From Rhodocyclaceae bacterium (GTDB lineage: Bacteria > Pseudomonadota > Gammaproteobacteria > Burkholderiales > Rhodocyclaceae), in NCBI GenBank assembly GCA_026415155.1, contig JAOAHQ010000007.1, positions 62,001 through 126,000 on the forward strand: a DNA stretch of 64,000 nt. The letters are read 5' to 3'. Under the pieces are notes generated by a model. That model was not told the origin of the DNA. It did not search any database and saw only the letters and a list, made by a program, of their open reading frames with translations. Shown here piece after piece: positions 35,550 to 46,457 of the stretch. How positions within the stretch are numbered: position 1 is the first letter of the stretch; each line of letters begins with the position of its first letter. The position numbers and the translations under genes were made by a program.

Positions 35550-37265
35550 TCAGACCTTGAAGCCGGCCACCGAGCCTTTGAGCTCGCGCGTGAGATTGGC
35601 CATCTGGCCGACCGAGTTGGCGGTCATGCGCGTGCCGGCCGAGGTCTCTTCGGTGATCTTGAGGATGCCCTGCATCGCCTGGGCGATGGCGCGGGCATTC
35701 GCGACCTGCGTGCGCGTATCGGCGGCGATGGCTTCGATCAAGGCGGCGAGACGGTTGGTGACGGCGCGGATTTCGGCGAGCGCCTGGCCGGCCGCATCCG
35801 AGCGGCGCGCGCCCTCGACGACGCCTTTCGTCGAGTGCTCCATCGCGGCGACGGCATCGTGGGTGTCGGCCTGGATGGTCTTGACGATCGCGGCGATCTC
35901 GCGGGTGGCTTCGGCGGAACGCTCGGCGAGCCGCTGCACTTCCTCGGCGACGATGGCGAAGCCGCGCCCGGCGGCGCCGGCGCTCGCGGCCTGGATCGCC
36001 GCATTGACGGCGAGCACGTTGGTCTGCTCGGTGATGTCGGAGATGAGCTCGACGATCTCGCCGATCTCCTGCGAGGACTCGCCGAGCCGCTTGATGCGCT
36101 TGGCGGTTTCCTGGATCTGGCCGCGGATGTCGTTCATGCCGGCGATCGCCGCCGCCACGGCGGCATCGCCCTGGTCGGCGGCGGAAAGCGAAGAGCGCGC
36201 GACCTGGGCGGTCTCGTCGGCGCGCTCGGAGACGCCTTGCAGCGAATCGGCGAGCGCGAGCACCTGGGCGCTTGCATCGCGGATCTCGTGCGATTGCCGC
36301 TCCGAGGCGGCAAGCAGCGTGGCGGAGATGTCCTGCGCCTCCTGGGCGGCGAGATCGACGCGCAAGGCGGCCTCGTTGATGCGTTTCACGAGCACGGCGA
36401 GCTCTTCGATGGCGTAATTGACCGCCTCGGCGATCGCGCCGGTGATGTCCTCGGTGACCGTCGCGCGCGCCGTGAGATCGCCGCCCGCCAGATCGCCAAG
36501 CTCGTTCATGAGGCGCAAGATGGCCGCCTGCGTCGCATCCTTGGCGGCCTCGGCAAGGCGGCGCTGGCGTTCGGCCTCGGCCTGGCGCGCGTTGGCGTCA
36601 TCGTTCATGACCTTGAACATCAGCACCAAGAGGCCGAGCGCGAGCGAGCCGAGCACCGTGGCGATGCCGGTGCGCAGCTCGCGGCCTTCGAGGGCGCGCG
36701 CATAGTCTTGCGAAAGGCGCACGATGGCGCCGTCGAGCGCGGCCGTGTCCTTGCCGAGCGCAGCGATCGCCTCGGCAAGAAGCGTGGGAAGCTGGGCGGC
36801 GGCAAAGGCTTCCCGCTGGTCTGCGTGGGCGAGGAGAAGGGCGATGTGGCGGTCATGCCCATTCCACAGCCCGCGCAAGGCTTCGAGCGCGCCGCGCGCG
36901 GCCTCGGGCGTCGGCGGCACGTTGCTGCCGCCGTAATTGCCGCCCACGGTGAGCAGATGGAGCGTGGCGTTGAAGCGCTCGCGCGCCGCGGCAAGCTCCC
37001 TGAAGCCGCCCGCTTCGCCTTGTCTGGCCAAGAGGCTTGCCTTGGCGATCTGCTGGGCGAGCGTGCGCATCTCACCCGTGGCGGAAAGCCAGGCGGCGGT
37101 ATGGCTTGCGTTTCGGTTGTCGACGAAGACGATGTAGGTGGCGATGGTCAGAAACAGCAAGAAGACTGCGCCGAGAATCTGCAGTTCGAGGCCAAGCCGG
37201 CGGCGCACGCCGCCGGCGGGAGAGGGGGCGGTGCCGAAACGGGGGAATTTGAGTGCGAAGGCCAT
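35550..37265 (-). CDS. pilJ: PilJ-type methyl-accepting chemotaxis protein
   Basis: IVELISDITEQTNVLAVNAAIQAASAGAAGRGFAIVAEEVQRLAERSAEAT; two TMs. Confidence 0.93.
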   Translation of the reverse strand: MAFALKFPRFGTAPSPAGGVRRRLGLELQILGAVFLLFLTIATYIVFVDNRNASHTAAWLSATGEMRTLAQQIAKASLLARQGEAGGFRELAAARERFNATLHLLTVGGNYGGSNVPPTPEAARGALEALRGLWNGHDRHIALLLAHADQREAFAAAQLPTLLAEAIAALGKDTAALDGAIVRLSQDYARALEGRELRTGIATVLGSLALGLLVLMFKVMNDDANARQAEAERQRRLAEAAKDATQAAILRLMNELGDLAGGDLTARATVTEDITGAIAEAVNYAIEELAVLVKRINEAALRVDLAAQEAQDISATLLAASERQSHEIRDASAQVLALADSLQGVSERADETAQVARSSLSAADQGDAAVAAAIAGMNDIRGQIQETAKRIKRLGESSQEIGEIVELISDITEQTNVLAVNAAIQAASAGAAGRGFAIVAEEVQRLAERSAEATREIAAIVKTIQADTHDAVAAMEHSTKGVVEGARRSDAAGQALAEIRAVTNRLAALIEAIAADTRTQVANARAIAQAMQGILKITEETSAGTRMTANSVGQMANLTRELKGSVAGFKV

Positions 37266-37268
37266 GGG

Positions 37269-37796
37269 TCAGCTCTCCGGCAAGGCGGCATCGAGAAAGA
37301 CGGGGTCGGCGAGGAGCTGCTCTACTTCGAGGCGGCGCCAGAGGCCGCCCGAGGCGTCGGTATAGGCGGGGCCGCACCAGTCGGCCTGGCAAAGGGCGGG
37401 TGCGCCTTCGGCCTCGGCAAAACCATCGGCGCGTTTGACGCCCAAGAGGCGGGAGACGAGCAAGGCGACGCGATAGCCCGGCTCCGTACCGATGCAGATG
37501 AGCCGTGCGCTTATCCCACGCGGCGCCGGCGCGAGCCCGCAAAAGCGCGCGAAGTCGACGACGCCGGCAAGCTCGCCATGCACGTTGGCAAGCCCTGCGA
37601 ACCAGTCGCGCGTCAAAGGCACCGGCGTGAGCTCGGGCACGGGCAGCACCTCGCCGGCGGCAGACAGATCGACGAGCCAGCGCTCCCCCCCTGCCTCGAA
37701 GCCGAGCAGCGCCGGCACGCCGCCGCCGGCCTCGGCGGCCGCCAGCCGCGCGGCGATCGCTTCCTGATAGGCGGCAAGATCGATGCGTTGCGCCAT
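37269..37796 (-). CDS. pilI: PilI-type CheW-like protein
   Basis: CheW-like fold; WFAGLANVHGELAGVVDFARF; position upstream of pilJ. Confidence 0.85.
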   Translation of the reverse strand: MAQRIDLAAYQEAIAARLAAAEAGGGVPALLGFEAGGERWLVDLSAAGEVLPVPELTPVPLTRDWFAGLANVHGELAGVVDFARFCGLAPAPRGISARLICIGTEPGYRVALLVSRLLGVKRADGFAEAEGAPALCQADWCGPAYTDASGGLWRRLEVEQLLADPVFLDAALPES

Positions 37797-37844
37797 CTAA
37801 CCGAACGGCGAATCATCGACGACGAGGATGGGGCGGATCGGCAT
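37797..37844 (-). pseudogene. pilH remnant (15 codons)
   Basis: MPIRPILVVDDSPFG* between pilG and pilI: start of a response regulator receiver domain followed by stop. Confidence 0.7.
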
Positions 37845-37848
37845 GGCC

Positions 37849-38247
37849 TCAACTCGACTGGGCTTGCGCGTAAGCGGCGAGCGCCGCATGGAGCGTTTCG
37901 CGCGTGAAGGGCTTGGTCAGATGGGCGGAGGAGCCGGCAAGCCGTCCGCGCGCGCGGTCGAACAGCCCGTCCTGCGAGGAGAGCATGATGACTGGAGTGT
38001 GCGCAAAGTGCGGGTTTTTCTTGATCAGCGCGCAGGTCTGGTAGCCATCGAGCCGCGGCATGAGGATGTCGCAGAAGACCACATCGGGCGCATGATCGGC
38101 GATCTTCGCCAAGGCCGCGAAGCCGTCTTCGGCCAGGAGCACCGTATGGCCGGCTTCGCTGAGGAAGAGCTCGGCGCTCTTGCGGATGGTGTTCGAATCG
38201 TCGATCACCATCACCTTGAGAGGGCGCGGCAGGGCGGCTTCGCTCAT
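37849..38247 (-). CDS. pilG: PilG-type response regulator
   Basis: KVMVIDDSNTIRKSAELFLSEAGHTVLLAEDGFAALAKI; MLSSQDGLFDRARGRLAGS. Confidence 0.92.
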   Translation of the reverse strand: MSEAALPRPLKVMVIDDSNTIRKSAELFLSEAGHTVLLAEDGFAALAKIADHAPDVVFCDILMPRLDGYQTCALIKKNPHFAHTPVIMLSSQDGLFDRARGRLAGSSAHLTKPFTRETLHAALAAYAQAQSS

Positions 38248-38340
38248 GAGAGAGGCTGCAAGGCTTTCGGTTAGAATCGCCGCCATCATACCGCAGGCAT
38301 CCCGCGACCTTATCCGCCCTCCCACCGCCCATTTCACCGC

Positions 38341-39204
38341 ATGGCCACTTCGTCCTCCCTTCTGGCGCCGCCGGTCGTGATGAGCTTCGCGGCCGCCGAT
38401 CCGACCTGCGGCGCTGGGCTGCAAGCCGATCTGCTCACCATCGCCGCCTTGGGCTGCCAGCCGGCGACGGTGGTGACCGCGCTCACGGTGCAAGACACCG
38501 TCGGCGTCGAGGCCGTGCTGCCGATCGAGGGCGGCTGGGTGGCCGACCAGGCGCGCGCCGTGCTCGAGGACATGCCGGTGGCCGCCTTCAAGCTCGGGCT
38601 CTTGGGCAGCGTCGAGGCCGTGCTCGCGATTGCCGAGGTGCTTGCCGATTATCCCGACGTGCCGGTGGTCTGCGACCCGGTGCTCGCCTCGGGGCGGGGC
38701 GATTCCCTCGCCGACGAAGAGCTCGTCGCGGCGCTCATCGAGCTCATCCTGCCGCACACGGATCTCCTCACGCCGAACAGCCTCGAGGCGAGGCGTCTTG
38801 CGCAGGAACTCGCCGCACCCCATGAGGAGCTTTCCTTGCCCGACTGCGCGCGGCGCCTCATCGCGGCCGGCTGTGCGCACGTGCTCATCACCGGCACGCA
38901 CGAGGCCTCCGCCCGCGTCGTCAATACGCTCTACGGCTCGCACGGGCCGCTCGCCCGCGACGAATGGGAGCGCCTGCCGGGCAGTTACCACGGCTCGGGC
39001 TGCACTTTGGCCGCGGCGATCGCCGCCGAGCTCGCCTTGGGCCGGCCGCTTCTCGATGCGGTGCGTGCAGCAGAGCGCTACACCTGGATGAGCCTCGCGG
39101 CAGGGTTCCGTCCCGGCATGGGCCAGTTCCTTCCCAACCGCCTGTGGCGCGCCGCCCCGCGCAGCGAGGGAGCGATTGGAGCCAGCGATGCCCGCTACGC
39201 CTGA
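38341..39204 (+). CDS. thiD: Hydroxymethylpyrimidine/phosphomethylpyrimidine kinase
   Basis: AAADPTCGAGLQADLLTIAALG; CDPVLASGRGD; YHGSGCTLAAAIAAELALG. Confidence 0.92.
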   Translation: MATSSSLLAPPVVMSFAAADPTCGAGLQADLLTIAALGCQPATVVTALTVQDTVGVEAVLPIEGGWVADQARAVLEDMPVAAFKLGLLGSVEAVLAIAEVLADYPDVPVVCDPVLASGRGDSLADEELVAALIELILPHTDLLTPNSLEARRLAQELAAPHEELSLPDCARRLIAAGCAHVLITGTHEASARVVNTLYGSHGPLARDEWERLPGSYHGSGCTLAAAIAAELALGRPLLDAVRAAERYTWMSLAAGFRPGMGQFLPNRLWRAAPRSEGAIGASDARYA

Positions 39205-39835
39205 TCTGCCCCTTTGCGGCCTCTACGCGCTCACGCCGGACGACAACCTGACGCCGCGGCTTGCCGCGCTCGTCGAAAGCGCCTTGAAAGGCGGCGTCAA
39301 GTGGGTGCAATACCGCAACAAGATCGCGCCGGCGCCCCTGCGGCGCGCCCAGGCGGCGGAACTGTTGCGCCTGTGCCGCGGTTATGGCGCGAAGCTCATC
39401 ATCAACGACGATGTGTGGCTCGCCATCGAGCTTGGCGCCGATGGCGCGCATCTGGGCCGCGACGATATTCCCGGCGGCAGCTTGCAGACGGCGCGCGATG
39501 CGCTCGGTGCCCATCGCATTCTCGGCATCTCCTGCTACGACGATCTGGCGCGCGCCGAGGTGGCCGTCGAGGCGGGTGCCGACTACATCGCCATCGGCAG
39601 CGTGTTCGCCTCGGTCAGCAAGCCCGCCGCGGCGCGCGCCTCGCTGGAGGTCCTCGCCGCGGCCAAGCGGCGCTTTGCCGTGCCCGTCTGCGCGATCGGC
39701 GGCATCACGGTCGACAACGCCCCCCAGGTGCTCGCCGCCGGCGCCGACATGCTCGCCGTGCTCTCCGATCTCTTCAACGCCATGGACATCAAGCGTCAGG
39801 CGGAAAGGTTTCTCGCCCTCTTCGATGCCCGCTAG
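39188..39835 (+). CDS. thiE: Thiamine-phosphate synthase
   Basis: GLYALTPD; VQYRNK; LIINDDVWLA; DYIAIGSVFAS; VCAIGGITVDN. Confidence 0.94.
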   Translation: MPATPDLPLCGLYALTPDDNLTPRLAALVESALKGGVKWVQYRNKIAPAPLRRAQAAELLRLCRGYGAKLIINDDVWLAIELGADGAHLGRDDIPGGSLQTARDALGAHRILGISCYDDLARAEVAVEAGADYIAIGSVFASVSKPAAARASLEVLAAAKRRFAVPVCAIGGITVDNAPQVLAAGADMLAVLSDLFNAMDIKRQAERFLALFDAR

Positions 39836-39846
39836 AGCGGCAGAGG

Positions 39847-39868
39847 GCCGTGCCGCCTTCGCCGACTT
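39847..39868 (+). repeat. Dispersed 23-bp repeat, thiE-hemL intergenic
   Basis: gccgtgccgccttcgccgactt. Confidence 0.8.
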
Positions 39869-39883
39869 GCAAAGGAGCGCTCC

Positions 39884-41161
39884 ATGACCCGCAATGAAAT
39901 CCTCTTTTCTCGTGCCCAGGCCAGCATTCCCGGCGGCGTCAATTCGCCCGTGCGCGCCTTCCGCTCGGTGGGCGGCACGCCGCGCTTCTTCACGCGCGGC
40001 GCAGGGGCCTACGTCTGGGATGCCGATGGCGTGCGTTACATCGATTACGTCGGCTCCTGGGGGCCCTTGATCCTCGGCCATGCCGAGCCCGACACGGTGG
40101 CCGCGGTGCAGGAGGCGGCCGCGCGCGGGCTTTCCTTCGGCGCGCCGACCGAGGCCGAGATCGAGCTCGCCGAGCTTCTCAAAGAGCGCGTGCCGAGCCT
40201 CGAGCTCGTGCGGCTCGTCTCCTCGGGCACCGAGGCGGTGATGAGCGCGATTCGCCTTGCGCGCGGTTTCACCGGCCGCGATCTCATCATCAAGTTCGAA
40301 GGCTGCTACCACGGCCACGCCGACAGCCTGCTCGTCAAGGCGGGCTCCGGGCTTTTGACCTTCGGCAACCCTTCCTCGGCCGGCGTGCCGGCGGAGCTTG
40401 CCAAACACACGCTCGCGCTCGACTACAACGACAGCGAAGGGCTCGCCGAGGCTTTCGATAAGCATGGCGACCAAATCGCTTGCGTGATCGTCGAGCCCAT
40501 CGCCGGCAACATGAATCTCGTCCTGCCCCGGCCCGAGTTCTTGCGCACGATGCGCGAGCTTTGCACCAAGCACGGCGCGGTGCTGATCTTCGACGAGGTG
40601 ATGACCGGCTTTCGCGTCGGCCCGGCTTCCGCGCAAGGACTCTATGGCATCGCGCCGGATCTCTCCACCTTCGGCAAGGTGGTGGGCGGCGGCCTGCCCC
40701 TGGGCGCCTTCGGCGGGCGGCGCGACATCATGGAGAAGATCGCCCCTTTGGGGCCGGTCTATCAGGCCGGCACCTTGTCGGGCAATCCGCTTTCGGTCGC
40801 CGCCGGCCTCGTAACGCTCAAGAAAATCGCCGCGCCGGGCTTTTTCGAAGCGCTGGCCGCCAAGACGCGCGCGCTTGTCGAGGGCTTGCGCCAGGCGGCG
40901 CAAAAGCACGGCGTGACCTTCTCTGCCCAGTCAGTCGGCGGAATGTTCGGCATCTACTTCGCCGCCGAATGTCCAGCTTCCTTTGCCGAGGTGATGGCCT
41001 GCGACAAGGAGGCCTTCAACCGCTTCTTCCACGCGATGCTCGCACGAGGCATCTATCTCGCGCCCTCGGCGTATGAGGCGGGCTTCGTCTCGGCGGCGCA
41101 TACGGAGGCCGACATCGCGGCGACCGTCGCGGCGGCCGAGGCGGTGTTCGCCGGCCGCTGA
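39884..41161 (+). CDS. hemL: Glutamate-1-semialdehyde 2,1-aminomutase
   Basis: [57 protein letters not shown]. Confidence 0.98.
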   Translation: MTRNEILFSRAQASIPGGVNSPVRAFRSVGGTPRFFTRGAGAYVWDADGVRYIDYVGSWGPLILGHAEPDTVAAVQEAAARGLSFGAPTEAEIELAELLKERVPSLELVRLVSSGTEAVMSAIRLARGFTGRDLIIKFEGCYHGHADSLLVKAGSGLLTFGNPSSAGVPAELAKHTLALDYNDSEGLAEAFDKHGDQIACVIVEPIAGNMNLVLPRPEFLRTMRELCTKHGAVLIFDEVMTGFRVGPASAQGLYGIAPDLSTFGKVVGGGLPLGAFGGRRDIMEKIAPLGPVYQAGTLSGNPLSVAAGLVTLKKIAAPGFFEALAAKTRALVEGLRQAAQKHGVTFSAQSVGGMFGIYFAAECPASFAEVMACDKEAFNRFFHAMLARGIYLAPSAYEAGFVSAAHTEADIAATVAAAEAVFAGR

Positions 41162-41183
41162 CCGGCATGCCCGGGCAGGTGGC

Positions 41184-41522
41184 ATGAAGGCCTTGACGCC
41201 CGCAGCCGCTTGGCTTGTCCTGCTGCTCGCCGGCCTGTGCGAGATCGGCTGGGCGATCGGCCTCAAATACACCGAGGACTTCACGCGCTTTTGGCCGAGC
41301 TTTTGGACCATCGTCGCCATGATCGCCTCGATCGTGCTGCTCGCCTGGTCGCTCAAGGCCCTGCCGGTGGGCACCGCCTATGCAGTATGGACCGGCATCG
41401 GCGCGGTCGGCACGGCCCTCCTCGGCATTGTGCTCTTCAATGAATCGCGCGAGGCGCTGCGGCTCGTCTCGATAGGCCTCATCGTCGTCGGCATCCTCGG
41501 CCTGAAACTGGTGACGAAATGA
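41184..41522 (+). CDS. SMR family transporter, SugE/Gdx-like
   Basis: [50 protein letters not shown]. Confidence 0.9.
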   Translation: MKALTPAAAWLVLLLAGLCEIGWAIGLKYTEDFTRFWPSFWTIVAMIASIVLLAWSLKALPVGTAYAVWTGIGAVGTALLGIVLFNESREALRLVSIGLIVVGILGLKLVTK

Positions 41523-42669
41523 AATCCGCTTCCCGGCTGTTCCTCCTCATCCTCCTCGTTGCCGTGCTGGGCTTGGCCCTCTGGTGGCTGTCGCGCCCCA
41601 AGCCGATCCCGGTGCGTCTCTACGAAGTCGCCGCCGGCCGGGTCGAAGCGACGCTTGCCAACACGCGCGCCGGCACGGTGGAAGCCTGTCAGCGCACGAA
41701 GCTGTCGACGATCGCCGGTGGCCGCATCGAGCTGCTCGCCGTCAAGGAAGGGGATCGCGTCGAGAAAGGCCAAGTGCTGATGCGCCTGTGGCATGAAGAC
41801 CTCGCCGCGCGCCGCGCCGTGGCCGAGGCGCAACTTGCCACGGCGCAAAGCCGCCGTGCGGAGATCTGCACTGTCGCGGAAAACGCCGAGCGCGAAGCCT
41901 CCCGCCAGGAAGCGCTCGCCGCCCAGGGCTTCATCTCGGCCTCGCGCGCCGAGGCCGCGCGCACCGAGGCGAAGGCGCGCCGCGCCGCCTGCGAAAGCGC
42001 CCAGCGCGACGTCGTCACGGCAAGCCGGCAGCTCGCTGCCGCGAGCGCCGATCTCGCCCGCACCGTCATCACGGCGCCCTTTGCCGGCACGGTGGCGAAG
42101 ATCGTCGGCGAAGTCGGCGAGTATTCGACGCCTTCGCCGCCCGGCGTGCCGACGCCGCCGGCGATCGACCTCATCGATGCCTCCTGCCTCTACGTGAGGG
42201 CGCCGCTCGATGAGCTCGATGCGCCGAAACTCTCTCCCGGCCAGGCCGTGAAGATCCGCCTCGATGCCTATCCGGGCCGCACTTTCTCCGGCCGCGTGCG
42301 GCGCATCGCGCCCTACGTCACGGCGGTGGAAAAGCAGGCGCGCACCGTCGATGTCGAGGTCGACTTCGTCAATCCCGCCGAGGCCAAGGGGCTTTTGGTC
42401 GGCTATAGCGCCGATGTCGAGATCCTGCTCGATGCCAAGGAGGGCGTGCTGCGCGTGCCGACCGCCGCCTTGCAGGAGGGCCAACGGGTGCTCGTCGTCG
42501 GCGCCGATGGGAGACTGGCCGCGCGCCAGCTCACGCTGGGGCTGGCCAACTGGGAATGGAGCGAAGTGCTCGCCGGCCTTTCCGCCGGCGAGCGCATCGT
42601 GCTTTCGCTCGAGAAGGAAGGCGTGAAGCCCGGCGCCTTCGTCGTCGAGGAAAAGCCCACGGCGCAGTG

Positions 42670-42670
<1 letters not shown>
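41519..42670 (+). CDS. HlyD-type efflux periplasmic adaptor subunit
   Basis: Single N-terminal TM; biotinyl-lipoyl halves, [31 protein letters not shown]. Confidence 0.88.
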
Positions 42671-43347
<677 letters not shown>

Positions 43348-43348
43348 G

Positions 43349-43371
43349 GCCGTCCTGCCGGCGCCGACTTT
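43349..43371 (+). repeat. Dispersed 23-bp repeat, between ABC ATPase and Phd/PIN module
   Basis: gccgtcctgccggcgccgacttt. Confidence 0.85.
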
Positions 43372-43445
43372 CGGTGCGTCGATTGACCGCCCCCCTGCCG
43401 CCGGCTAGACTTGGCTAATGATGTTAGCCAATCTGGTGCCGCACC

Positions 43446-43670
43446 ATGCCGCAGGTCAATATCCATCACGCCAAGACGCATCTGTCGGAACTCATCGCGG
43501 CTGCCGAGCGCGGCGAAGAGGTCATCATCGCGCGCGCCAACCGTCCGGCGGTGCGCCTCGTGCCGGTCGCGGCCGAGCGGCGCGCCCGCACACCCGGTCT
43601 TCATCGCGGCGCGCTTTGCATGGCCGAGGACTTCGACGCGCCCTTGCCGGAAGATTTCTGGAATTCTTAG
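43446..43670 (+). CDS. Phd/YefM family antitoxin
   Basis: MPQVNIHHAKTHLSELIAAAERGEEVIIARANRPAVRLVPV. Confidence 0.9.
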   Translation: MPQVNIHHAKTHLSELIAAAERGEEVIIARANRPAVRLVPVAAERRARTPGLHRGALCMAEDFDAPLPEDFWNS

Positions 43671-43683
43671 CTCCGCCGCGGCC

Positions 43684-44016
43684 GTGGGCCTGCTGCTCGA
43701 TACGCATGCCTTCATCTGGTGGGCGAGCGACCCCGAGAAACTCCCGGCAGCGCTCTTGCAACGCTTGATGGGCGAGGAGCCGTTGCTGCTTAGCATCGCC
43801 AGCCTGTGGGAGATGCAGATCAAGATCGGGCTCGGCAAGCTTGCGCTGCACCAGCCCTTGCGCCGCGTCGTCGAGGAACAACAAGCCGCCAATGGCCTTC
43901 GCCTGCTGCCCTTCGACCGCCTGCTGATCGCCCAGGCGCATTGCGACGAGCTGATCCTCGTCAGCCGCGATCAGGCTTTCGACGCCTACCCGATCCGCCG
44001 TTTTTGGCACGGATGA
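43684..44016 (+). CDS. PIN domain toxin (VapC-like)
   Basis: VGLLLDTHAFIWWASDPEKL; LLSIASLWEMQIKIGLGKL; LPFDRLLIAQA. Confidence 0.88.
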   Translation: MGLLLDTHAFIWWASDPEKLPAALLQRLMGEEPLLLSIASLWEMQIKIGLGKLALHQPLRRVVEEQQAANGLRLLPFDRLLIAQAHCDELILVSRDQAFDAYPIRRFWHG

Positions 44017-44028
44017 AGCGCTACGGCG

Positions 44029-45231
44029 ATGAAACCGGCCGACACCTTGCGTTTCGCGCTCCAGGCCGCCGCAGGCTATCCCTTGCGCACCTTCCTCATG
44101 GTGCTGGCGATGGCGATCGGCGTCGCCGCCGTCGTCGTGCTCACCGCCCTGGGCGATGGCGCGCGCCGCTATGTCGTCGATGAGTTTGCCGCGCTCGGCA
44201 GCAACCTCGTCATCGTCCTGCCCGGCCGTTCCGAGACCGGCGGCTTCAGCCCCATCAATGCGATCACGAACACGCCGCGCGACCTGACCGTCGAGGATGG
44301 CGAAGCGCTCGCGCGCGCGCCGGCGGTGCGGCGCGTCGCGCCGATCGTCGTCGGCACGTCCGAAGCCGCCTTTGGCGGCGCCTTGCGCGATGTCACCCTC
44401 GTCGGCACGACGGCAGAATACTTCGCGATCCGCGGCCTGAAACTCGCCCAGGGGCGGCCCTTGCCCGCCGAGGCGCCACACGCCGCCGTCGCCGTGATCG
44501 GCGCGAAGCTCCAGGCCGAGCTCTTCGGCAGCACTCCGGCCGTCGGCCAGGTGCTGCGCATCGGCGATCGGCGCTTCCGCGTCATCGGCGTGCTCGGCCA
44601 GACCGGCCAGGGGCTCGGCATGAACGCCGACGAAATCGTGATCTTGCCGGTGGCACAGGCGCAGGCGATGTTCAACACGAATACGCTGTTTCGCCTCCTC
44701 ATCGAGGCGAAGAGCCGCGCGGCGATTCCAGCGGCCAAGGCCCAGGCGACCGAGCTCATCAAGGCGCGCCACGATGGCGAGGAGGATTTCACGGTGATCA
44801 CCCAGGATGCCGTGCTCGCCACCTTCGATCGCATCCTCTCGACGCTCACCTATGGCGTGGCCGGCATCGCCGCGATCAGCTTGGGCGTCGCCGGCATCCT
44901 CGTCATGAACGTGATGCTCGTCGCAGTGACCCAGCGCACTGCCGAGATTGGGCTTTTGAAGGCGCTCGGCGCCGAAGGCACGGCGATTCGTAACGCCTTT
45001 CTCGCCGAGGCGGCGCTCTTGTCGGCTACCGGCGCGCTCGCTGGTTATCTGCTCGGCGAGCTCGGCGCCTGGGGCCTGCGCAGCGCACTGCCGGCGCTGC
45101 CGGCCTTTCCGCCCGCCTGGGCGGTGGCGGCCGCGTTTCTCACCGCGCTCGCCACGGGGCTCCTCTTCGGTGTCCTGCCGGCGCGCCGCGCCGCGCGCCT
45201 CGATCCGGTCGCGGCCTTGATGAGGCACTAG
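44029..45231 (+). CDS. MacB-like ABC transporter permease 1 (FtsX domain)
   Basis: MacB periplasmic core and FtsX TMs; VTQRTAEIGLLKALGAEG; LPARRAARLDPVAALMRH. Confidence 0.92.
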   Translation: MKPADTLRFALQAAAGYPLRTFLMVLAMAIGVAAVVVLTALGDGARRYVVDEFAALGSNLVIVLPGRSETGGFSPINAITNTPRDLTVEDGEALARAPAVRRVAPIVVGTSEAAFGGALRDVTLVGTTAEYFAIRGLKLAQGRPLPAEAPHAAVAVIGAKLQAELFGSTPAVGQVLRIGDRRFRVIGVLGQTGQGLGMNADEIVILPVAQAQAMFNTNTLFRLLIEAKSRAAIPAAKAQATELIKARHDGEEDFTVITQDAVLATFDRILSTLTYGVAGIAAISLGVAGILVMNVMLVAVTQRTAEIGLLKALGAEGTAIRNAFLAEAALLSATGALAGYLLGELGAWGLRSALPALPAFPPAWAVAAAFLTALATGLLFGVLPARRAARLDPVAALMRH

Positions 45232-45235
45232 GCGC

Positions 45236-46435
45236 ATGCTGGCCGGCGACTTGTTCACCCTTGCTTCACGAGCACTCTTTGCCCACCGGCTCAGAAGCTT
45301 TCTGACGCTCCTGGGCATCGCGGTCGGCATTGCCGCCGTGATCCTGCTCACGAGCATCGGCGAAGGAGTGCATCGTTTCGTGCTCGAGGAATTCACGCAA
45401 TTCGGCACCCACGTCATCGAAATCGCGCCCGGCAAAACCCAGGCAAGCAAAGGACCAGGGGGCCTCCAGACGACGGTGCGGCTCCTCACCCTCGAGGATG
45501 CCGCAGCGCTTGCCCGCGTGCCCGGGGTCGTCGCCGTCTCGCCGAATGTCTGGGGCAATTCCGAAGTCTCGGCCAATGGCCGCGTGCGGCGCACCACGGT
45601 GCAGGGCGTGGGCCCCGCCTTGCCCGAGATCTTCCGCCTTTCCGTCGCGGCGGGCCATTTCCTGCCCGCTGAGCCCGCCGAGCATGCACGCCCCTTCGCC
45701 GTGCTGGGGGCGAAGCTTGCGCGCGAGCTCTTCGGCAGCGAGCCGGCGCTCGGGGCACGCCTGCGCATCGCCGGCCGGCAGTTCCGCGTCATCGGCGTGA
45801 TGGCCGAGAAGGGCCAGTTCCTCGGCATGGACCTCGATGACACGGTCTATATCCCGACCGCGCAGGCGCTCGCCCTCTATAACCGCGAGGGGCTCATGCG
45901 CATCAATCTCATCTACCGTCCAGGACTTGAGGCCGCCGATGTCGCGGCGGCCGTCAAGTCGGCGCTCATCGGACGGCATGGCCGCGAGGATTTCACGCTG
46001 ACGACCCAGGAAGACATGCTGAAGACGCTTTCGAAGATCCTCGACGTGCTCACCGCCGCGGTCGGCGCCTTGGGCGGCATCTCGCTCGTCGTCGGCGCGG
46101 TCGGCATCGTCACGATCATGACGATCGCGGTGGCCGAGCGCACCCATGAGATCGGGCTTTTGAAGGCGCTCGGCGCACGCGAAGCCACGATCCTCGGCCT
46201 CTTCCTCGCCGAGGCAGTGGCGCTCTCGGCGCTCGGCGGGGTCTTGGGCCTCGCCTTGGGCATCGGCATCGCGCAGCTTGCCCAATTCGCGCTGCCGGCG
46301 CTGCCGGTGCACACGCCTTTTTCCTTCGTGCTGCTCGCCGAAGCGGTGGCGATCGCCATTGGGCTCGCGGCCGGCGTGTTGCCGGCGCGGCGCGCCGCGC
46401 GGCTCGATCCCATCGAAGCCTTGCGCAGCGAGTGA
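45236..46435 (+). CDS. MacB-like ABC transporter permease 2 (FtsX domain)
   Basis: FLTLLGIAVGIAAVILLTSIGEG; VAERTHEIGLLKALGARE; LPARRAARLDPIEALRSE. Confidence 0.92.
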   Translation: MLAGDLFTLASRALFAHRLRSFLTLLGIAVGIAAVILLTSIGEGVHRFVLEEFTQFGTHVIEIAPGKTQASKGPGGLQTTVRLLTLEDAAALARVPGVVAVSPNVWGNSEVSANGRVRRTTVQGVGPALPEIFRLSVAAGHFLPAEPAEHARPFAVLGAKLARELFGSEPALGARLRIAGRQFRVIGVMAEKGQFLGMDLDDTVYIPTAQALALYNREGLMRINLIYRPGLEAADVAAAVKSALIGRHGREDFTLTTQEDMLKTLSKILDVLTAAVGALGGISLVVGAVGIVTIMTIAVAERTHEIGLLKALGAREATILGLFLAEAVALSALGGVLGLALGIGIAQLAQFALPALPVHTPFSFVLLAEAVAIAIGLAAGVLPARRAARLDPIEALRSE

Positions 46436-46457
46436 TCGCGTAGAATCCGGCCCGATC

